In this document: one piece after another, positions 8,532 to 17,712 of the stretch
How the letters are laid out: each line of letters starts with the position of its first letter
Position numbering within the stretch: the first letter of the stretch is position 1
Source of the DNA: JANQPX01 sp965204405
Lineage (GTDB): Bacteria > Pseudomonadota > Alphaproteobacteria > Geminicoccales > Geminicoccaceae
Direction of reading: 5' to 3'
Assembly: GCA_965204405.1 (NCBI GenBank)
Contig: CBDBEN010000004.1
Location: 62,001-126,000, forward strand
DNA length: 64,000 nt
The notes under the pieces: generated by a model
Seen by the model: the letters and a program-made list of their open reading frames with translations, nothing else
What the model was told of the DNA's origin: nothing
The model's database searches: none
Translations under genes and position numbers: made by a program

Positions 8532-9476
8532 TCAAAACTTACTCTCTTCCCTTCGAAAATCTTGTGTTGTGGACAGGTTGCCGGGTGGCTTAGTGCTCTC
8601 GGCTTCCCGGAAAAGCCATGCCTTGAAAGCCTTCACCTTGGGGCGGCTAAGATTGGCCATTGGACAAACGATATAATACGCAAATTCGACCGGAAGCGAG
8701 ACGTTGAAGGGCTTCACCAGACGCCCTGAGGTCAGGAGATCTTCAACCAGGACACTGCGCGCCAAAGCCACGCCGTCGCCTTGTTCAGCCGCTTGGATCG
8801 CCAGGTTGGAGTGCTGATAGCCCGGCCCTTTGCGCGCATCGACATCGAGTTCGTTCACGGCCATCAGCCACATCCGCCAATCCTCGCGCATGTCGTCATG
8901 CAGCAGGGTATGGTTTTTCAAATCCGACGGTCGTTCGAGCGGCGGCCCCGATTGCAGCATGCCGGGCGCACATACGGGAAAGACCTCCTCCGTCATCAGG
9001 CGTTCGACACTCAAGCCCGGCCAGCTGCCGGCACCGTAGCGAATCGCCAGATCGGCACTCTCCCGCGCAAAATCGATGCTCTCATCGGAGGTGGCGATCA
9101 GCACATCGATATCGGGATATTCTTGTCGAAACCGTCCGAGCCTCGGCACCAGCCAGCGCGCCGCGAACGAATCCATGGTCGTTACGGTCAACTCCCCTGC
9201 CCGATCCTGATGATGCAGCCGTTTGACGGCAGCGGCCATCAACCCCATGGCCTCACTAACGGCAGGGAACAGGGCCTGCCCTGCAGCGGTGAGCGCCAAC
9301 GCGCGGTTCAGCCGCTGAAACAGCGGCATCCCCAAGTCATCCTCCAGCGCTTTCACCTGATGGCTTATGGCTGCCTTGGTAACATTGAGTTCATCGGCCG
9401 CGCGGGAAAAGCTCAAATGCCGCGCGGCCACCTCGAAAGCGCGCATTGCATTGAGTGAAGGTAGTCGCTGAGCCAT
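8532..9476 (-). CDS. LysR-family regulator, GcvA type
   Basis: 314 residues from the ATG at 9476 (MAQRLPSLNAMRAFEVAARH). The N-terminal helix-turn-helix (residues 8-67, with FSRAADELNVTKAAISHQVK) is typical of GcvA-like LysR proteins. The C-terminal effector domain contains TTMDSFAARWLVPRLGRF and ADLAIRYGAG. An upstream in-frame start at 9551 would add 25 residues with no family match. GcvA-like members commonly control neighbouring amino-acid or amine genes; here the neighbours are the Glx block and, across two small genes, the MttB/ABC block. The upstream region (9477-9715) is AT-rich and suited to divergent promoters. Confidence 0.87.
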   Translation of the reverse strand: MAQRLPSLNAMRAFEVAARHLSFSRAADELNVTKAAISHQVKALEDDLGMPLFQRLNRALALTAAGQALFPAVSEAMGLMAAAVKRLHHQDRAGELTVTTMDSFAARWLVPRLGRFRQEYPDIDVLIATSDESIDFARESADLAIRYGAGSWPGLSVERLMTEEVFPVCAPGMLQSGPPLERPSDLKNHTLLHDDMREDWRMWLMAVNELDVDARKGPGYQHSNLAIQAAEQGDGVALARSVLVEDLLTSGRLVKPFNVSLPVEFAYYIVCPMANLSRPKVKAFKAWLFREAESTKPPGNLSTTQDFRREESKF

Positions 9477-9715
9477 GAAAATCAGGTAAGATATGATATT
9501 CCACGCGTCAAGGTCATTTTGAGTGACTAGGAAAAAATCATTTAAAAACAAATTATTAAAATCATGATCGCGGCATCATGTTTAGTTTTTCTAAACCGAA
9601 TAACAAGAAATATCGTTTGTGAACGCCGCTCTTCAAACGTAAGTCAGGAGATGTGAAGCGCTCATCAACAGAGGCTTCCCCCTCTTGGCAAGACGATCAG
9701 CTATGGAGCACGGCT

Positions 9716-9937
9716 ATGACCAATGTACAGGCAAACTGCACACCCCAAGCGGCGAATTCCAGGACCTTGGCTTGGCCTCAACGGCTTCAAGCGGCTGCCT
9801 ACGAAATCATCCGTTGGCACGACCGCGTAGCAGAACGCCGTCATCTCCGCGGCCTTGATGACCACATGCTCTCCGATATCGGCCTGACCCGCAGCGATGT
9901 CGATTGGGAGAGCAGCAAACCGTTCTGGCGCGCTTGA
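9716..9937 (+). CDS. DUF1127 small protein
   Basis: 73 residues from the ATG at 9716, preceded by GGAG; a GTG at 9653 would add 21 residues but its AGGAG is too close. The C-terminal half carries the DUF1127 signature: an arginine-rich helix followed by LRGLDDHMLSDIGLTRSDV. Short DUF1127 proteins in Alphaproteobacteria are often stress- or phosphate-linked and can bind RNA. The function of this copy, which diverges from the LysR gene, is unknown. Confidence 0.75.
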   Translation: MTNVQANCTPQAANSRTLAWPQRLQAAAYEIIRWHDRVAERRHLRGLDDHMLSDIGLTRSDVDWESSKPFWRA

Positions 9938-9975
9938 CGGCAAACAGGCTGTCCGAAGGAAGGGACTTCATCGTC

Positions 9976-10200
9976 ATGACGACAACACCGCTTTCGTTAC
10001 CACTTCATCTTAAACGCGATGAAACCGGTCCCCATGCAACTTGGGCGATGTTCTTCGTCGCTGCTATCCTGGCACTTTTGATTGGGCTAAGCGCGGTTGA
10101 CATCCAAAGAGACCGCTCGACCGCTGCCCATCAAGCGGAGAACCCGGTACAGGGCAATGTGATCCTTGATGGGCGCGGCAAATGGGGCGGCTACCTGTAA
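9976..10200 (+). CDS. Small single-span membrane protein, unknown
   Basis: 74 residues from MTTTPLSLPL at 9976. An upstream in-frame start at 9904 would overlap the DUF1127 gene. One hydrophobic helix (WAMFFVAAILALLIGLSAV, about residues 24-42) is flanked by a polar N-terminus and a short charged C-terminus ending GKWGGYL. GGAAGGGA lies about 11 bases before the start. It follows the DUF1127 gene and precedes a clear terminator. No family recognised. Confidence 0.5.
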   Translation: MTTTPLSLPLHLKRDETGPHATWAMFFVAAILALLIGLSAVDIQRDRSTAAHQAENPVQGNVILDGRGKWGGYL

Positions 10201-10207
10201 AGGCATT

Positions 10208-10237
10208 AGCCGTGCCACCGGCCAAGGCACGGCTTTT
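10208..10237. terminator. Rho-independent terminator, bidirectional
   Basis: AGCCGTGCC (10208-10216) pairs exactly with GGCACGGCT (10226-10234) and is followed by TTTT. It separates the right-pointing small membrane gene from the left-pointing mttB-like gene and could serve both. Confidence 0.7.
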
Positions 10238-10246
10238 GCTTCATCC

Positions 10247-11776
10247 TCATGCCTGCAAAAGGATATTGAAATTCTCGCGTATCCGGAGATCGGCATTCTT
10301 CGCAATATAGTCGGGCTTGTGTGTCGCTAAGATCATCTTTGCTTTGTCTTTGGCCGCGGACCAGGCATCTCTTGCGCCATTTGCCGCCCAGGTCCGCGGC
10401 TCGTCACGGTTGGCAAGAGAGGGATAATAATAGTCCCGCTGCATGGCCGCGATGGTGTGATCCGAACCCAGGAAGTGGCCCTCACCTGTCACGGCGGCAC
10501 GAATGGCCTCGAAACCAAGTGTTTCCTCGCTAACCTCGATGCCCCTGATCATGCGATGCACATGGCTCAGCATTTCATCGTCGAGAACGAAAGCTTCGAA
10601 CGAAGCGCCCAGAAGGCTCGCCATCATGCCGGAGGATTCGTAGATCATATTGGCGCCGGCCAGCCCGGCGGCGAGTGCTCCAAGCGCCTTTTCAGCGCCC
10701 ATCTGCGCATCGACAGCCTTCGCATCCGCCATGGAACAGGCGACGCCGGACGGCAGGCCGAAATGGTTGGAGATCTGGGCAGAGGCGGCATTCATGATCG
10801 AGATTTCGCCGCCACCGCCGCAAAAAGCGCCACTACGCAAATCAATAACCAATGGCCAGTTAGAAAAAATCATCGGGTAGCCCTGCTCGAGCAGATTAAC
10901 GAGCGCCAGGGCTGCCAGGGTCTCTGCGGTCGTTTGTGCGAGCATGCCGGCAGGAGCGGCAGGTGCCGTCGCCCCCGATTGGGCCGCAATGATGGCGTTG
11001 ATCGGGACGCGCCGGTTTATGCAGGCCATGGTAACAGCCACCGCATCCTCGCCAAAGCGAAGCGGCGAAATCACCGGCGAGATATGAGCTTTGCAAAAAG
11101 GCCGCTCGGCGAACTTCCCCTCTCCGCCCAAAGCGATATCGAACATGTCGATGATCGGATCCACGCTGTCGGCGACGGTAAAGCTGGTGCCCACCGGCTT
11201 GGTCGTACCGGCGAGCAGCGCGTAGGCCGTGTTGACATCGAGATCGAAGGTGTCTTCGACATCGGTTGCCACGCAGCAGCGGGTGAACCAGCTCACATTG
11301 TCCAGGGTGTCGATCAGGCGAGTGAAATCCGCAAGGTCCTGCAATGTGGAGGGGCGATAGAGCCCCGTTTCCAGATCGAGGGTCTGCACCGCGGCACCGC
11401 CGGTACCGAAACGCACATGATCGCCGCCAATATCGAAATCATGTTTGGGATCGCGACCGAAATAGGTGAAGGTCTTGGCAGCGCCATCGATGATATCTTC
11501 GACCAGGGAGCGGGAGAAGGTGAGGCGCCCGAGAGCGTTCCGTGACGCCCCTTTGGACAAGGCAAGCTCTTCGAACGACGGCGGCACCTCGCCCATGCCG
11601 ATCTCGGCAAGAATGCGAAAGCCCGTGTCGATCACATCTCGAAGCTCGGCCTCGTTCAGCGGCTTGTACTGCCCACCGATTTGTCCCGGCGGACAGGGAT
11701 TGATCACCGCCCCCGGCGCCATCCTCTCCGCAACCCGCGCCGCCCGTCCTCCCGATCGCCTTCCTTGCCGCGCCAA
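10247..11776 (-). CDS. Trimethylamine methyltransferase (MttB) family protein, no pyrrolysine
   Basis: 509 residues, full length for the MttB superfamily, with an Arg-rich N-terminus and the barrel seen in MttB/MtgB proteins (GTGGAAVQTLDLETG, GTTKPVGTSFTVADSVD, EGHFLGSDHTIAAMQRDYYY near the C-terminus). There is no in-frame amber codon, so it belongs to the non-pyrrolysine group, some members of which transfer methyl groups from quaternary amines such as glycine betaine to a corrinoid protein. No corrinoid protein gene is visible nearby. It lies 254 bases downstream of an ABC importer on the same strand, so the importer may supply its substrate. Exact substrate unknown. Confidence 0.83.
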   Translation of the reverse strand: MARQGRRSGGRAARVAERMAPGAVINPCPPGQIGGQYKPLNEAELRDVIDTGFRILAEIGMGEVPPSFEELALSKGASRNALGRLTFSRSLVEDIIDGAAKTFTYFGRDPKHDFDIGGDHVRFGTGGAAVQTLDLETGLYRPSTLQDLADFTRLIDTLDNVSWFTRCCVATDVEDTFDLDVNTAYALLAGTTKPVGTSFTVADSVDPIIDMFDIALGGEGKFAERPFCKAHISPVISPLRFGEDAVAVTMACINRRVPINAIIAAQSGATAPAAPAGMLAQTTAETLAALALVNLLEQGYPMIFSNWPLVIDLRSGAFCGGGGEISIMNAASAQISNHFGLPSGVACSMADAKAVDAQMGAEKALGALAAGLAGANMIYESSGMMASLLGASFEAFVLDDEMLSHVHRMIRGIEVSEETLGFEAIRAAVTGEGHFLGSDHTIAAMQRDYYYPSLANRDEPRTWAANGARDAWSAAKDKAKMILATHKPDYIAKNADLRIRENFNILLQA

Positions 11777-12030
11777 TGTCAGCTCTCCATGCCGGTACCG
11801 AGCAGGCCAGGCCTTGCCCCGTATTTCAGAAACGATTCCGTGTCAGCACCTTCCGCCTACCACGATGGCTTCTCCGATATCCATCAAAAGCAGGCCGCCG
11901 CTTCGTTTACCAGCCGCATTCATAAGGTTCACGTCATGGCACGCTATCCAGCGATGCAACCATTTCATCACCTCTCGGCTGTATGCCGACTTTTCTGATT
12001 AAGCCTGGTCGTCCAGCCCGTGACCGCTGG
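11777..12030. other. Intergenic region between importer permease and mttB-like gene
   Basis: 254 bases with no supported gene. It is long enough to carry a separate promoter for the mttB-like gene; no clear hairpin or known motif was found. Confidence 0.4.
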
Positions 12031-12879
12031 TCACCCTTTGACAGCGCCAGTCATGCCGGAGACGTAGTATTCGACGAAGAAGGAATAGATGACGGCAATC
12101 GGAATGGAACCGAGCAGCGCGCCGGCCATGAGGGAACCCCAGAAGAAGACGTCGCCTTTGATGAGTTCGGAGGTGACGCCAACCGGAATGGTCTTGTTCT
12201 CGGGGGAATGAATGAAAACAAGGGCGTAAAGGAACTCGTTCCATGAGAGGGTGAAGGCGAAGATGCCGGCGGAAAGAATACCGGGGACGGCGAGCGGCAA
12301 AATAATCCAGACCATGGCCTGGATGCGCGACGCGCCGTCGATCCTCGCGCATTCCTCCAGTTCCTTGGGAATGGTCGCGAAGTAGCCCATAAGCAGCCAG
12401 GTGCAGAACGGCACCAGGAAAGTCGGGTACGTAAAAATCAACGACCAGGACGTATCCTGCAGCCCCATCCAGGAAATGACACCGGTGAGCGGGATGAAGA
12501 GGAGTGTCGGCGGGACGAGATAAGTGACGAAAATAGCGATGCCGAAGGTGGTGGAGCCCGGGAATACCATGCGGGACAATGAATAGCCGGCGAGCACACC
12601 CGCAAACAAAGAAACCGATGTCGAAGCGATGGCGACCCAAAGGGTGTTGACGGTCCATTCCCAAAAGAGCGTGCCTTCGAACAAGGCCGTCCAATGCTCA
12701 AGCGTCGGCTCGCGCACCAGGAAGGGGGACATCCGGGGATTGTAGAGTTCCGGGTCCGGCTTGACCGAAGTGATGAACATCCAGAAGAAAGGAAACAGCA
12801 TCGCGGCGACGAACATGAAGAGCGGGATATAGAAGACGATCAGCCGCCGGAAGTAGGTTTCGCCAACCATATTATTCAT
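12031..12879 (-). CDS. ABC transporter permease, MalG/UgpE type
   Basis: 282 residues from the ATG at 12879 (MNNMVGETYF), preceded by GGGGAG; the longer frame to 13002 has no support. Six membrane segments are predicted by eye, with the permease EAA loop near ELEECARIDGASRIQAMVW and the ending YYVSGMTGAVKG characteristic of carbohydrate-type (CUT1) permeases. It is third in an operon with a second permease and a binding protein. CUT1 systems import oligosaccharides, polyols or glycerol-phosphates, but some carry other solutes. No ATPase gene is present in the window. Confidence 0.87.
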   Translation of the reverse strand: MNNMVGETYFRRLIVFYIPLFMFVAAMLFPFFWMFITSVKPDPELYNPRMSPFLVREPTLEHWTALFEGTLFWEWTVNTLWVAIASTSVSLFAGVLAGYSLSRMVFPGSTTFGIAIFVTYLVPPTLLFIPLTGVISWMGLQDTSWSLIFTYPTFLVPFCTWLLMGYFATIPKELEECARIDGASRIQAMVWIILPLAVPGILSAGIFAFTLSWNEFLYALVFIHSPENKTIPVGVTSELIKGDVFFWGSLMAGALLGSIPIAVIYSFFVEYYVSGMTGAVKG

Positions 12880-13053
12880 GGCCACTCCCCAGCGCGGCGC
12901 AGGGCGCCTTGCCGTTACGCTGTCGCGGTGAAGCGGGTTGGTTTGGCGTTCCCCTGTCCTGCTCTTCGAACTGACTGGCCAAGAATTGATGGTCCGGGGC
13001 AAGCCCGAGGCGCACGTGGGTGACGGGGCACGTCAAGCAGATCATGCCAATGA

Positions 13054-14061
13054 TCATTTGTTCAAGCCCTCGCGCTTCAGATACCAGAGCTGGAACACGA
13101 TCACCATTGCCAGGATCGGCAGCATGAAGAGGGCGACGGCGGCACCCTGGCCGATATTGCCGGAACCCATACCGAGTTGGTAGGCGAGGGTTGCAAGGAG
13201 ATGGGTCGCGTTGTTGGGACCGCCGCGTGTAAGGATGTAAACAAGCTGGAAGTCGGCGAAGGTGATAACGATCGAGAAGACCACGACGACGATCGCGACC
13301 GGCTTCACCATCGGCAGCGTGACGTGCCAGAACTTCTTCCAGCCGGTGGCACCGTCGATGTCGGCAGCGTCGTAGAGTTCGGGCGGGATGGTTTGCAGGC
13401 CCGCGAGAAAGGAGATCGCGAAGAATGGCAGACCGCGCCAGACATTGACCAAGATCACCGAGAACATCGCCCAATGGGGGTCACCAAGCCAGAGCGGACC
13501 GCGAAAGAATCCCCAGTTCTCCTTGAGGACCAATCCAAAAAAACTGATTTCCATCTGGTAGAGCCAGCGCAGCACCCAGTTAAAAACGCTGAAGGTGGCG
13601 TCGAACATCCAGAGCCAGGCAAGCGTGCTCAAGACCGTTGGAATGATGAACGGCAGCAGGACCACGGCTCGGGTCACGCGCGCGAATTTGAACTTTCTGT
13701 TGAGGAGCACGGCCAGCCACATGCCGAGAGCGGCTTTAAAGATGGTGGCCATGGTGGTGAAGAAGAGGGTGTTCCAGATCGCGGTGTGGAAGATATCGCT
13801 TTTGAACAGCTGTGTGTAGTTGCCAAGACCGATGAACTCACCGGGCGTGCCCACCAGCTTGTCGGTCAGCGACATCCAGATGCCGAGGACGAACGGGTAG
13901 GCAATGAATATCATGATGAGCAGGAAGGCTGGCGTCAGAAGGACGTAGCCCAGGATCTTCTCATCTTCGAGGGCTTCGTGAACCCTTTCCCTCAATGACA
14001 AGGGACGTACGGCTCTTGCCGCCTGAACTTCGGCGATATCAGCAGGCATGGGCAATGTCAC
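13054..14061 (-). CDS. ABC transporter permease, MalF/UgpA type
   Basis: 335 residues (a second ATG at 14049 is equally possible). After a charged N-terminus of about 35 residues there are six hydrophobic segments beginning ILGYVLLTPAFLLIMIFIAY. The EAA loop reads PPELYDAADIDGATGWKKFW. The last residues (VFQLWYLKREGLNK) are cytoplasmic. It pairs with the downstream MalG-type permease to form the membrane channel, and the binding protein gene lies immediately upstream. The 174-base gap to the next permease gene contains no gene. Confidence 0.88.
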   Translation of the reverse strand: MTLPMPADIAEVQAARAVRPLSLRERVHEALEDEKILGYVLLTPAFLLIMIFIAYPFVLGIWMSLTDKLVGTPGEFIGLGNYTQLFKSDIFHTAIWNTLFFTTMATIFKAALGMWLAVLLNRKFKFARVTRAVVLLPFIIPTVLSTLAWLWMFDATFSVFNWVLRWLYQMEISFFGLVLKENWGFFRGPLWLGDPHWAMFSVILVNVWRGLPFFAISFLAGLQTIPPELYDAADIDGATGWKKFWHVTLPMVKPVAIVVVVFSIVITFADFQLVYILTRGGPNNATHLLATLAYQLGMGSGNIGQGAAVALFMLPILAMVIVFQLWYLKREGLNK

Positions 14062-14185
14062 CGAAGTTCATGGTCCGCTCATCAGCCTCCAGCTGATGGC
14101 ACGGCGGCCGGAGCGAGCAAAACGCCACACTCCGGCCACCTGCGCCATCCACGTCAAAACAACGATCCCGCCGTTCGGGGGCGGG

Positions 14186-15511
14186 TCAGGCGCCGTAGAC
14201 GTTTTCGAGTTCCTGCTGTGCCCAGGCAGCCGCCGTCGCCGGATCTTCGCCCTGAACGGCACGGGCGAACATGTCGACGATGATATATTTCTCCTGCGCT
14301 TCGCCGGATGCCCGGTTCCAGGGTCCGGCAAAGCCGGAGGTTCGGCCGTATTTCGGGTTGTCCCGATAGATGGTCAGCGCCGGATCCGATTCCCAGATCG
14401 GATGGCTCTCCCACTTTGGCAGCGAACCCTGGACGTAGCCCTTGTTGACATTCATGAAGGCATCGAAGTTGTCATCCTGCGCGAAGAAGCGGATCAGATC
14501 AGCCGCCGCATCCTTCTGCTCGGAATACTCCATGATGCTGAGCGAGCGCGGGCCGACAAAATGGTAGCGTCCATTCGGACCTTCAGGGTTCAGGAAATGG
14601 TCGAGATTATCGGCGAAGCCCGGATATTTATCCTCATCCCGACGCGCGACGAAGTAGATGCTGGCACCGTTCAGGGTGGCACCAATCGTCTGACCGAGGA
14701 AGGCGCGGTTGTTGGAGCCATCATCCCAGGCAAGCCCGCCAGGATCGCAGGCAGCCTCCCAGAAGCGGGCCGCAAACTCGAGCGCCGCCTGGGTTTCGGC
14801 GGAATTGACGATGACTTTGCCGCTTTCGTCCACCTCCATGCCGCCATAGCTCCACATCAGCGGATAGGCGAAGGTCGGCGCATCACCAAAGGTATGGCCA
14901 AGGGTCTGGCCGACCGGCAGGTTGGCGTTCTTGAGCGCCTCGCCGACCGTCAGATACTCTTCCCAGGTATTGGGAACGCTGAGACCGAGCTCTTCGAAGA
15001 TGTCCTTTCGATAAACAACAGCGTTGCCGATATTGAACAGCGGAATACTTCTCGCGACCCCATCAACAGTTACAGCCCCTGCTGCCCATTCATAAAAATC
15101 GTCACCGCCCATCTCGCCAAACAGCGCGCCATGATCGGCAAGGCCGCTCGCATAGAGGTGCGGCTGATTGGCGTTCATTTGAATGACATCGGCGCCGCTG
15201 CCGCTCTCGATCGCGGCGGTGATGCGCGCTGCCATATCATTCTGATTGATAAACTCGACCGTGACGTCGACACCGGTCGCCTTGGTGAACTCTTCGGCCT
15301 GACGGCTGATCTCGGGATCTGCGTCGCCGATGAAGCTGCTCCATTGGAGATAGTGGAGCTTTCTCTCCTGGGCATAGGCTGGCGCTTGGCCTCCGAGGAA
15401 TGAGGCTGCAGCAAAAGCAGCACCGGTAAGCGCCGTATTCTGCGTAAACTGACGGCGGGTCAGTCCCTTGCCAGTCGTCGTTACGGTTTTTTTCGAATCG
15501 GTTTTCTTCAC
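14186..15511 (-). CDS. Extracellular solute-binding protein family 1, Tat-exported
   Basis: 441 residues. The N-terminus has a twin-arginine signal (LTRRQFTQN followed by a hydrophobic stretch and APAYA cleavage region around residue 48). The mature part begins LHYLQWSSFIGDADPEI and shows the family-1 pattern (EFTKATGVDVTVEFI; later GATLNGASIYFVARRDED). It would deliver a ligand to the two permeases downstream. The exact ligand is not clear; sugar-like or betaine-like solutes are both compatible with family 1. It is the first gene of the operon, and 142 bases separate it from the next upstream coding region. Confidence 0.87.
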   Translation of the reverse strand: MKKTDSKKTVTTTGKGLTRRQFTQNTALTGAAFAAASFLGGQAPAYAQERKLHYLQWSSFIGDADPEISRQAEEFTKATGVDVTVEFINQNDMAARITAAIESGSGADVIQMNANQPHLYASGLADHGALFGEMGGDDFYEWAAGAVTVDGVARSIPLFNIGNAVVYRKDIFEELGLSVPNTWEEYLTVGEALKNANLPVGQTLGHTFGDAPTFAYPLMWSYGGMEVDESGKVIVNSAETQAALEFAARFWEAACDPGGLAWDDGSNNRAFLGQTIGATLNGASIYFVARRDEDKYPGFADNLDHFLNPEGPNGRYHFVGPRSLSIMEYSEQKDAAADLIRFFAQDDNFDAFMNVNKGYVQGSLPKWESHPIWESDPALTIYRDNPKYGRTSGFAGPWNRASGEAQEKYIIVDMFARAVQGEDPATAAAWAQQELENVYGA

Positions 15512-15653
15512 GGATTGTCCTCCCTGTTAAAGCATCCCTGAGGCGGCGGGCCAGCTCCCGGCGATGGATTCAGCTCTGTTGGTCTGGCCTCAATATTAGC
15601 TTAAGGCTAGGCCGTTATCGGAACAGGATCAACCACCTTCGGCGGCCATCCGC

Positions 15654-16754
15654 TCACGACGCCCTCGAAAGCCAGTCATCGATCGCTGCAAGACCTGCCT
15701 TCTTCACCGGCTCCGGTGCGCCGCTATGGCTAAACGATGTACGCGCCATCGCCGCCAATTTCTGATCGTCCATCGCCATCGCATCCCGGCAGAGCACGAA
15801 TTCATCCACAAGGTTCGGACCGAACAGGAGAGGATCGTCACTGCCGAGCGTGCACGGAATGCCTGCCTCGATGAGCTTTTGAAGCGGATGCGCATCCGCC
15901 GATGGGAAAACACGAAGCAGGAGGTTGGATGTCGGGCAAACATCGAGACAGACTTTTCGCTCGGCCAGCTTGTCGATCAGCGCCTCGTCTTCGATGGCAA
16001 GGACGCCATGAGCAACACGATCGGCATTTAGATACTCAAGTGCTGCTGCCACCGAGGCAGCCCCTTCGCCGGGGACAGGCGCAATCTCACCGGCATGTGG
16101 AGCCGAAATCAGGCCGGTGTCATCCAGAGCCAATTGAAAAGCTTCGGCAAACGGCTCGGGCGGGTGACCGCCTTCATTGCCATGCAGGCCGAACGCAACG
16201 ATCCCCGCATGCTCGCCAGCGAAGCAGGCCATGCCGCTTTTGATCTTATGCGCGTTGTTGACGACCATATCCCTGGTCACGCGCGCGCGCTTAAGCGCTT
16301 CGTCCAACGGCTTGATCCGATCAATCGCCGAAATAAAACCAATCCCGACACCGGTGGCGTTTGAGGCAGCTTCGGCAGCTCTGAGGGCAAAGCCCCACCC
16401 TTCCTCCTGCGTCTCGAAAAGCTTGAAGGGGCTCCCTTCTCGAAGGTCGCTGTAACGATCAGCATCGAAGGCAGGCTCGATCCACCAGACGCCTTCGGCG
16501 GCTGCATCTTCGGCAACCTCCAGGATCAGCCTCGCCAGGTCCTCCTTGGACCGAACCGCTTCGCAGGCGGCCCAGTACATCTTCAAAAACCCGCCGAAGT
16601 TATCGAATTCCTGGTACTTGGTATCAGCCGGGTGCTCGATGCCGTAGCGGGCGCATAGCTCCGTCAATGTCGCGCCGCGCATTGCCCCTTCGAGGTGGAT
16701 ATGCAGATGCGCTTTCGGCAGGGTGCGAAGATCGCGCTTGGCTGTGGGTTTCAT
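15654..16754 (-). CDS. Adenosine deaminase-like metal-dependent hydrolase
   Basis: 366 residues from MKPTAKRDLRTLPKAHLH; the longer frame to 16955 overlaps the divergent gene. Metal and catalytic motifs of the ADA family are all visible: HLHIHLEG (residues 16-23), HGNEGG, HAGE, and SDDPLLF near the C-terminus. Family members deaminate adenosine, adenine or related 6-aminopurines. It follows the promoter region shared with the HpcH/glycoside hydrolase operon. Purine salvage or nucleoside use is likely; substrate choice between adenosine and adenine cannot be decided here. Confidence 0.85.
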   Translation of the reverse strand: MKPTAKRDLRTLPKAHLHIHLEGAMRGATLTELCARYGIEHPADTKYQEFDNFGGFLKMYWAACEAVRSKEDLARLILEVAEDAAAEGVWWIEPAFDADRYSDLREGSPFKLFETQEEGWGFALRAAEAASNATGVGIGFISAIDRIKPLDEALKRARVTRDMVVNNAHKIKSGMACFAGEHAGIVAFGLHGNEGGHPPEPFAEAFQLALDDTGLISAPHAGEIAPVPGEGAASVAAALEYLNADRVAHGVLAIEDEALIDKLAERKVCLDVCPTSNLLLRVFPSADAHPLQKLIEAGIPCTLGSDDPLLFGPNLVDEFVLCRDAMAMDDQKLAAMARTSFSHSGAPEPVKKAGLAAIDDWLSRAS

Positions 16755-16848
16755 CGATAATCTGATCCAGCTTAAGATGGAGACCTCAGGGTGGCCGACC
16801 ACAGACAAAGGGGCGGCGTCGGGCGGCAACAAATAATGGAGGCAGAGC

Positions 16849-17712
16849 ATGGCCAGGATCAACCGTGCGATCGAGCTGCTGGAACAGAAAAAACCGATCT
16901 TCTTCACCGGCATCACCGAACTCGGCTTCGAGAGCGGCAAACGCCACGCCGACACCTGGATGGACTATATATGCATCGATCTCGAGCATCTGCCCTTCGA
17001 CATGACCGCCCTCTCCGCCTTTATGGATGGTTTGATCGCGGCAGGCCCCGCCAAAAGCGGCCACCGCACGCCGCCGGTCATCGTGACCCTGCCCATGGAC
17101 GGCACCGACGAACGCGCCGTCCGTACCAATAGCTGGATGATCAAGCAGGTTCTTGCCACCGGCGTCCACGGCCTCATGCTCTGCCATGTCGAAAGCCCCG
17201 ATGCCGTTCGCGCCTTCGTCGAATCCGCCCGCTACGGCCATAGGCCGAGTCTCGACAAGAAGTTGGGTGTTGGCAGACGGGGGTCCGGCGGCCAGGAGCG
17301 GGCGGCCGAGGTCTGGGGTATCCCGACGTCCGATTATCTGGACCGTGCCGATGTCTGGCCGCTCAACCCCGAGGGCGAGCTGATGCTAGGGTTGAAACTC
17401 GAAGATCCCCGCGCCCTCGATCAGGCTGAAGCCTGCATCGCGGTTCCAGGCGTTGCGCTTGCCGAATGGGGGCCCGGCGACATGGGCATGGGTTTCGGCC
17501 TGAAGGAAGCCCATGATCCCCCCTACCCGCCCGATATGCTGAATGCACGCCGTCTTGTCAAAAAAGCCTGCGATAAGGCGGGTGTCGCGTTTCTCAATAT
17601 CGTTACCGAGGAGACGGTCAGAAACGAACTCGACGACGGGGTCATGGTCGGCGCTGCTGCCACCAAGGAAGCGGCGAGGATCGGGCGCCAGCATAGCGGA
17701 CGGGAGGCATGA
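16849..17712 (+). CDS. HpcH/HpaI aldolase / citrate lyase beta family protein
   Basis: 287 residues. A TIM-barrel of the HpcH/HpaI superfamily is indicated by YICIDLEHLPFDM (metal-binding acidic strand), VHGLMLCHVESPDAVRAFV, LGLKLEDPRAL and LAEWGPGDMGMGFG. These enzymes cleave or form C-C bonds of 2-keto acids with a divalent metal. GCAGAGC precedes the ATG only weakly. The TGA overlaps the ATG of the next gene (ATGA), showing a tight operon with a glycoside hydrolase-like protein and a 2-hydroxyacid dehydrogenase, so it probably acts on a sugar-derived keto acid. Confidence 0.85.
   Translation: MARINRAIELLEQKKPIFFTGITELGFESGKRHADTWMDYICIDLEHLPFDMTALSAFMDGLIAAGPAKSGHRTPPVIVTLPMDGTDERAVRTNSWMIKQVLATGVHGLMLCHVESPDAVRAFVESARYGHRPSLDKKLGVGRRGSGGQERAAEVWGIPTSDYLDRADVWPLNPEGELMLGLKLEDPRALDQAEACIAVPGVALAEWGPGDMGMGFGLKEAHDPPYPPDMLNARRLVKKACDKAGVAFLNIVTEETVRNELDDGVMVGAAATKEAARIGRQHSGREA

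Noticed and set aside
14048..15403. Plus-strand open frame of 451 codons opposite the solute-binding protein gene
   Set aside because: Antisense shadow of a family-1 binding protein with a clear Tat signal.
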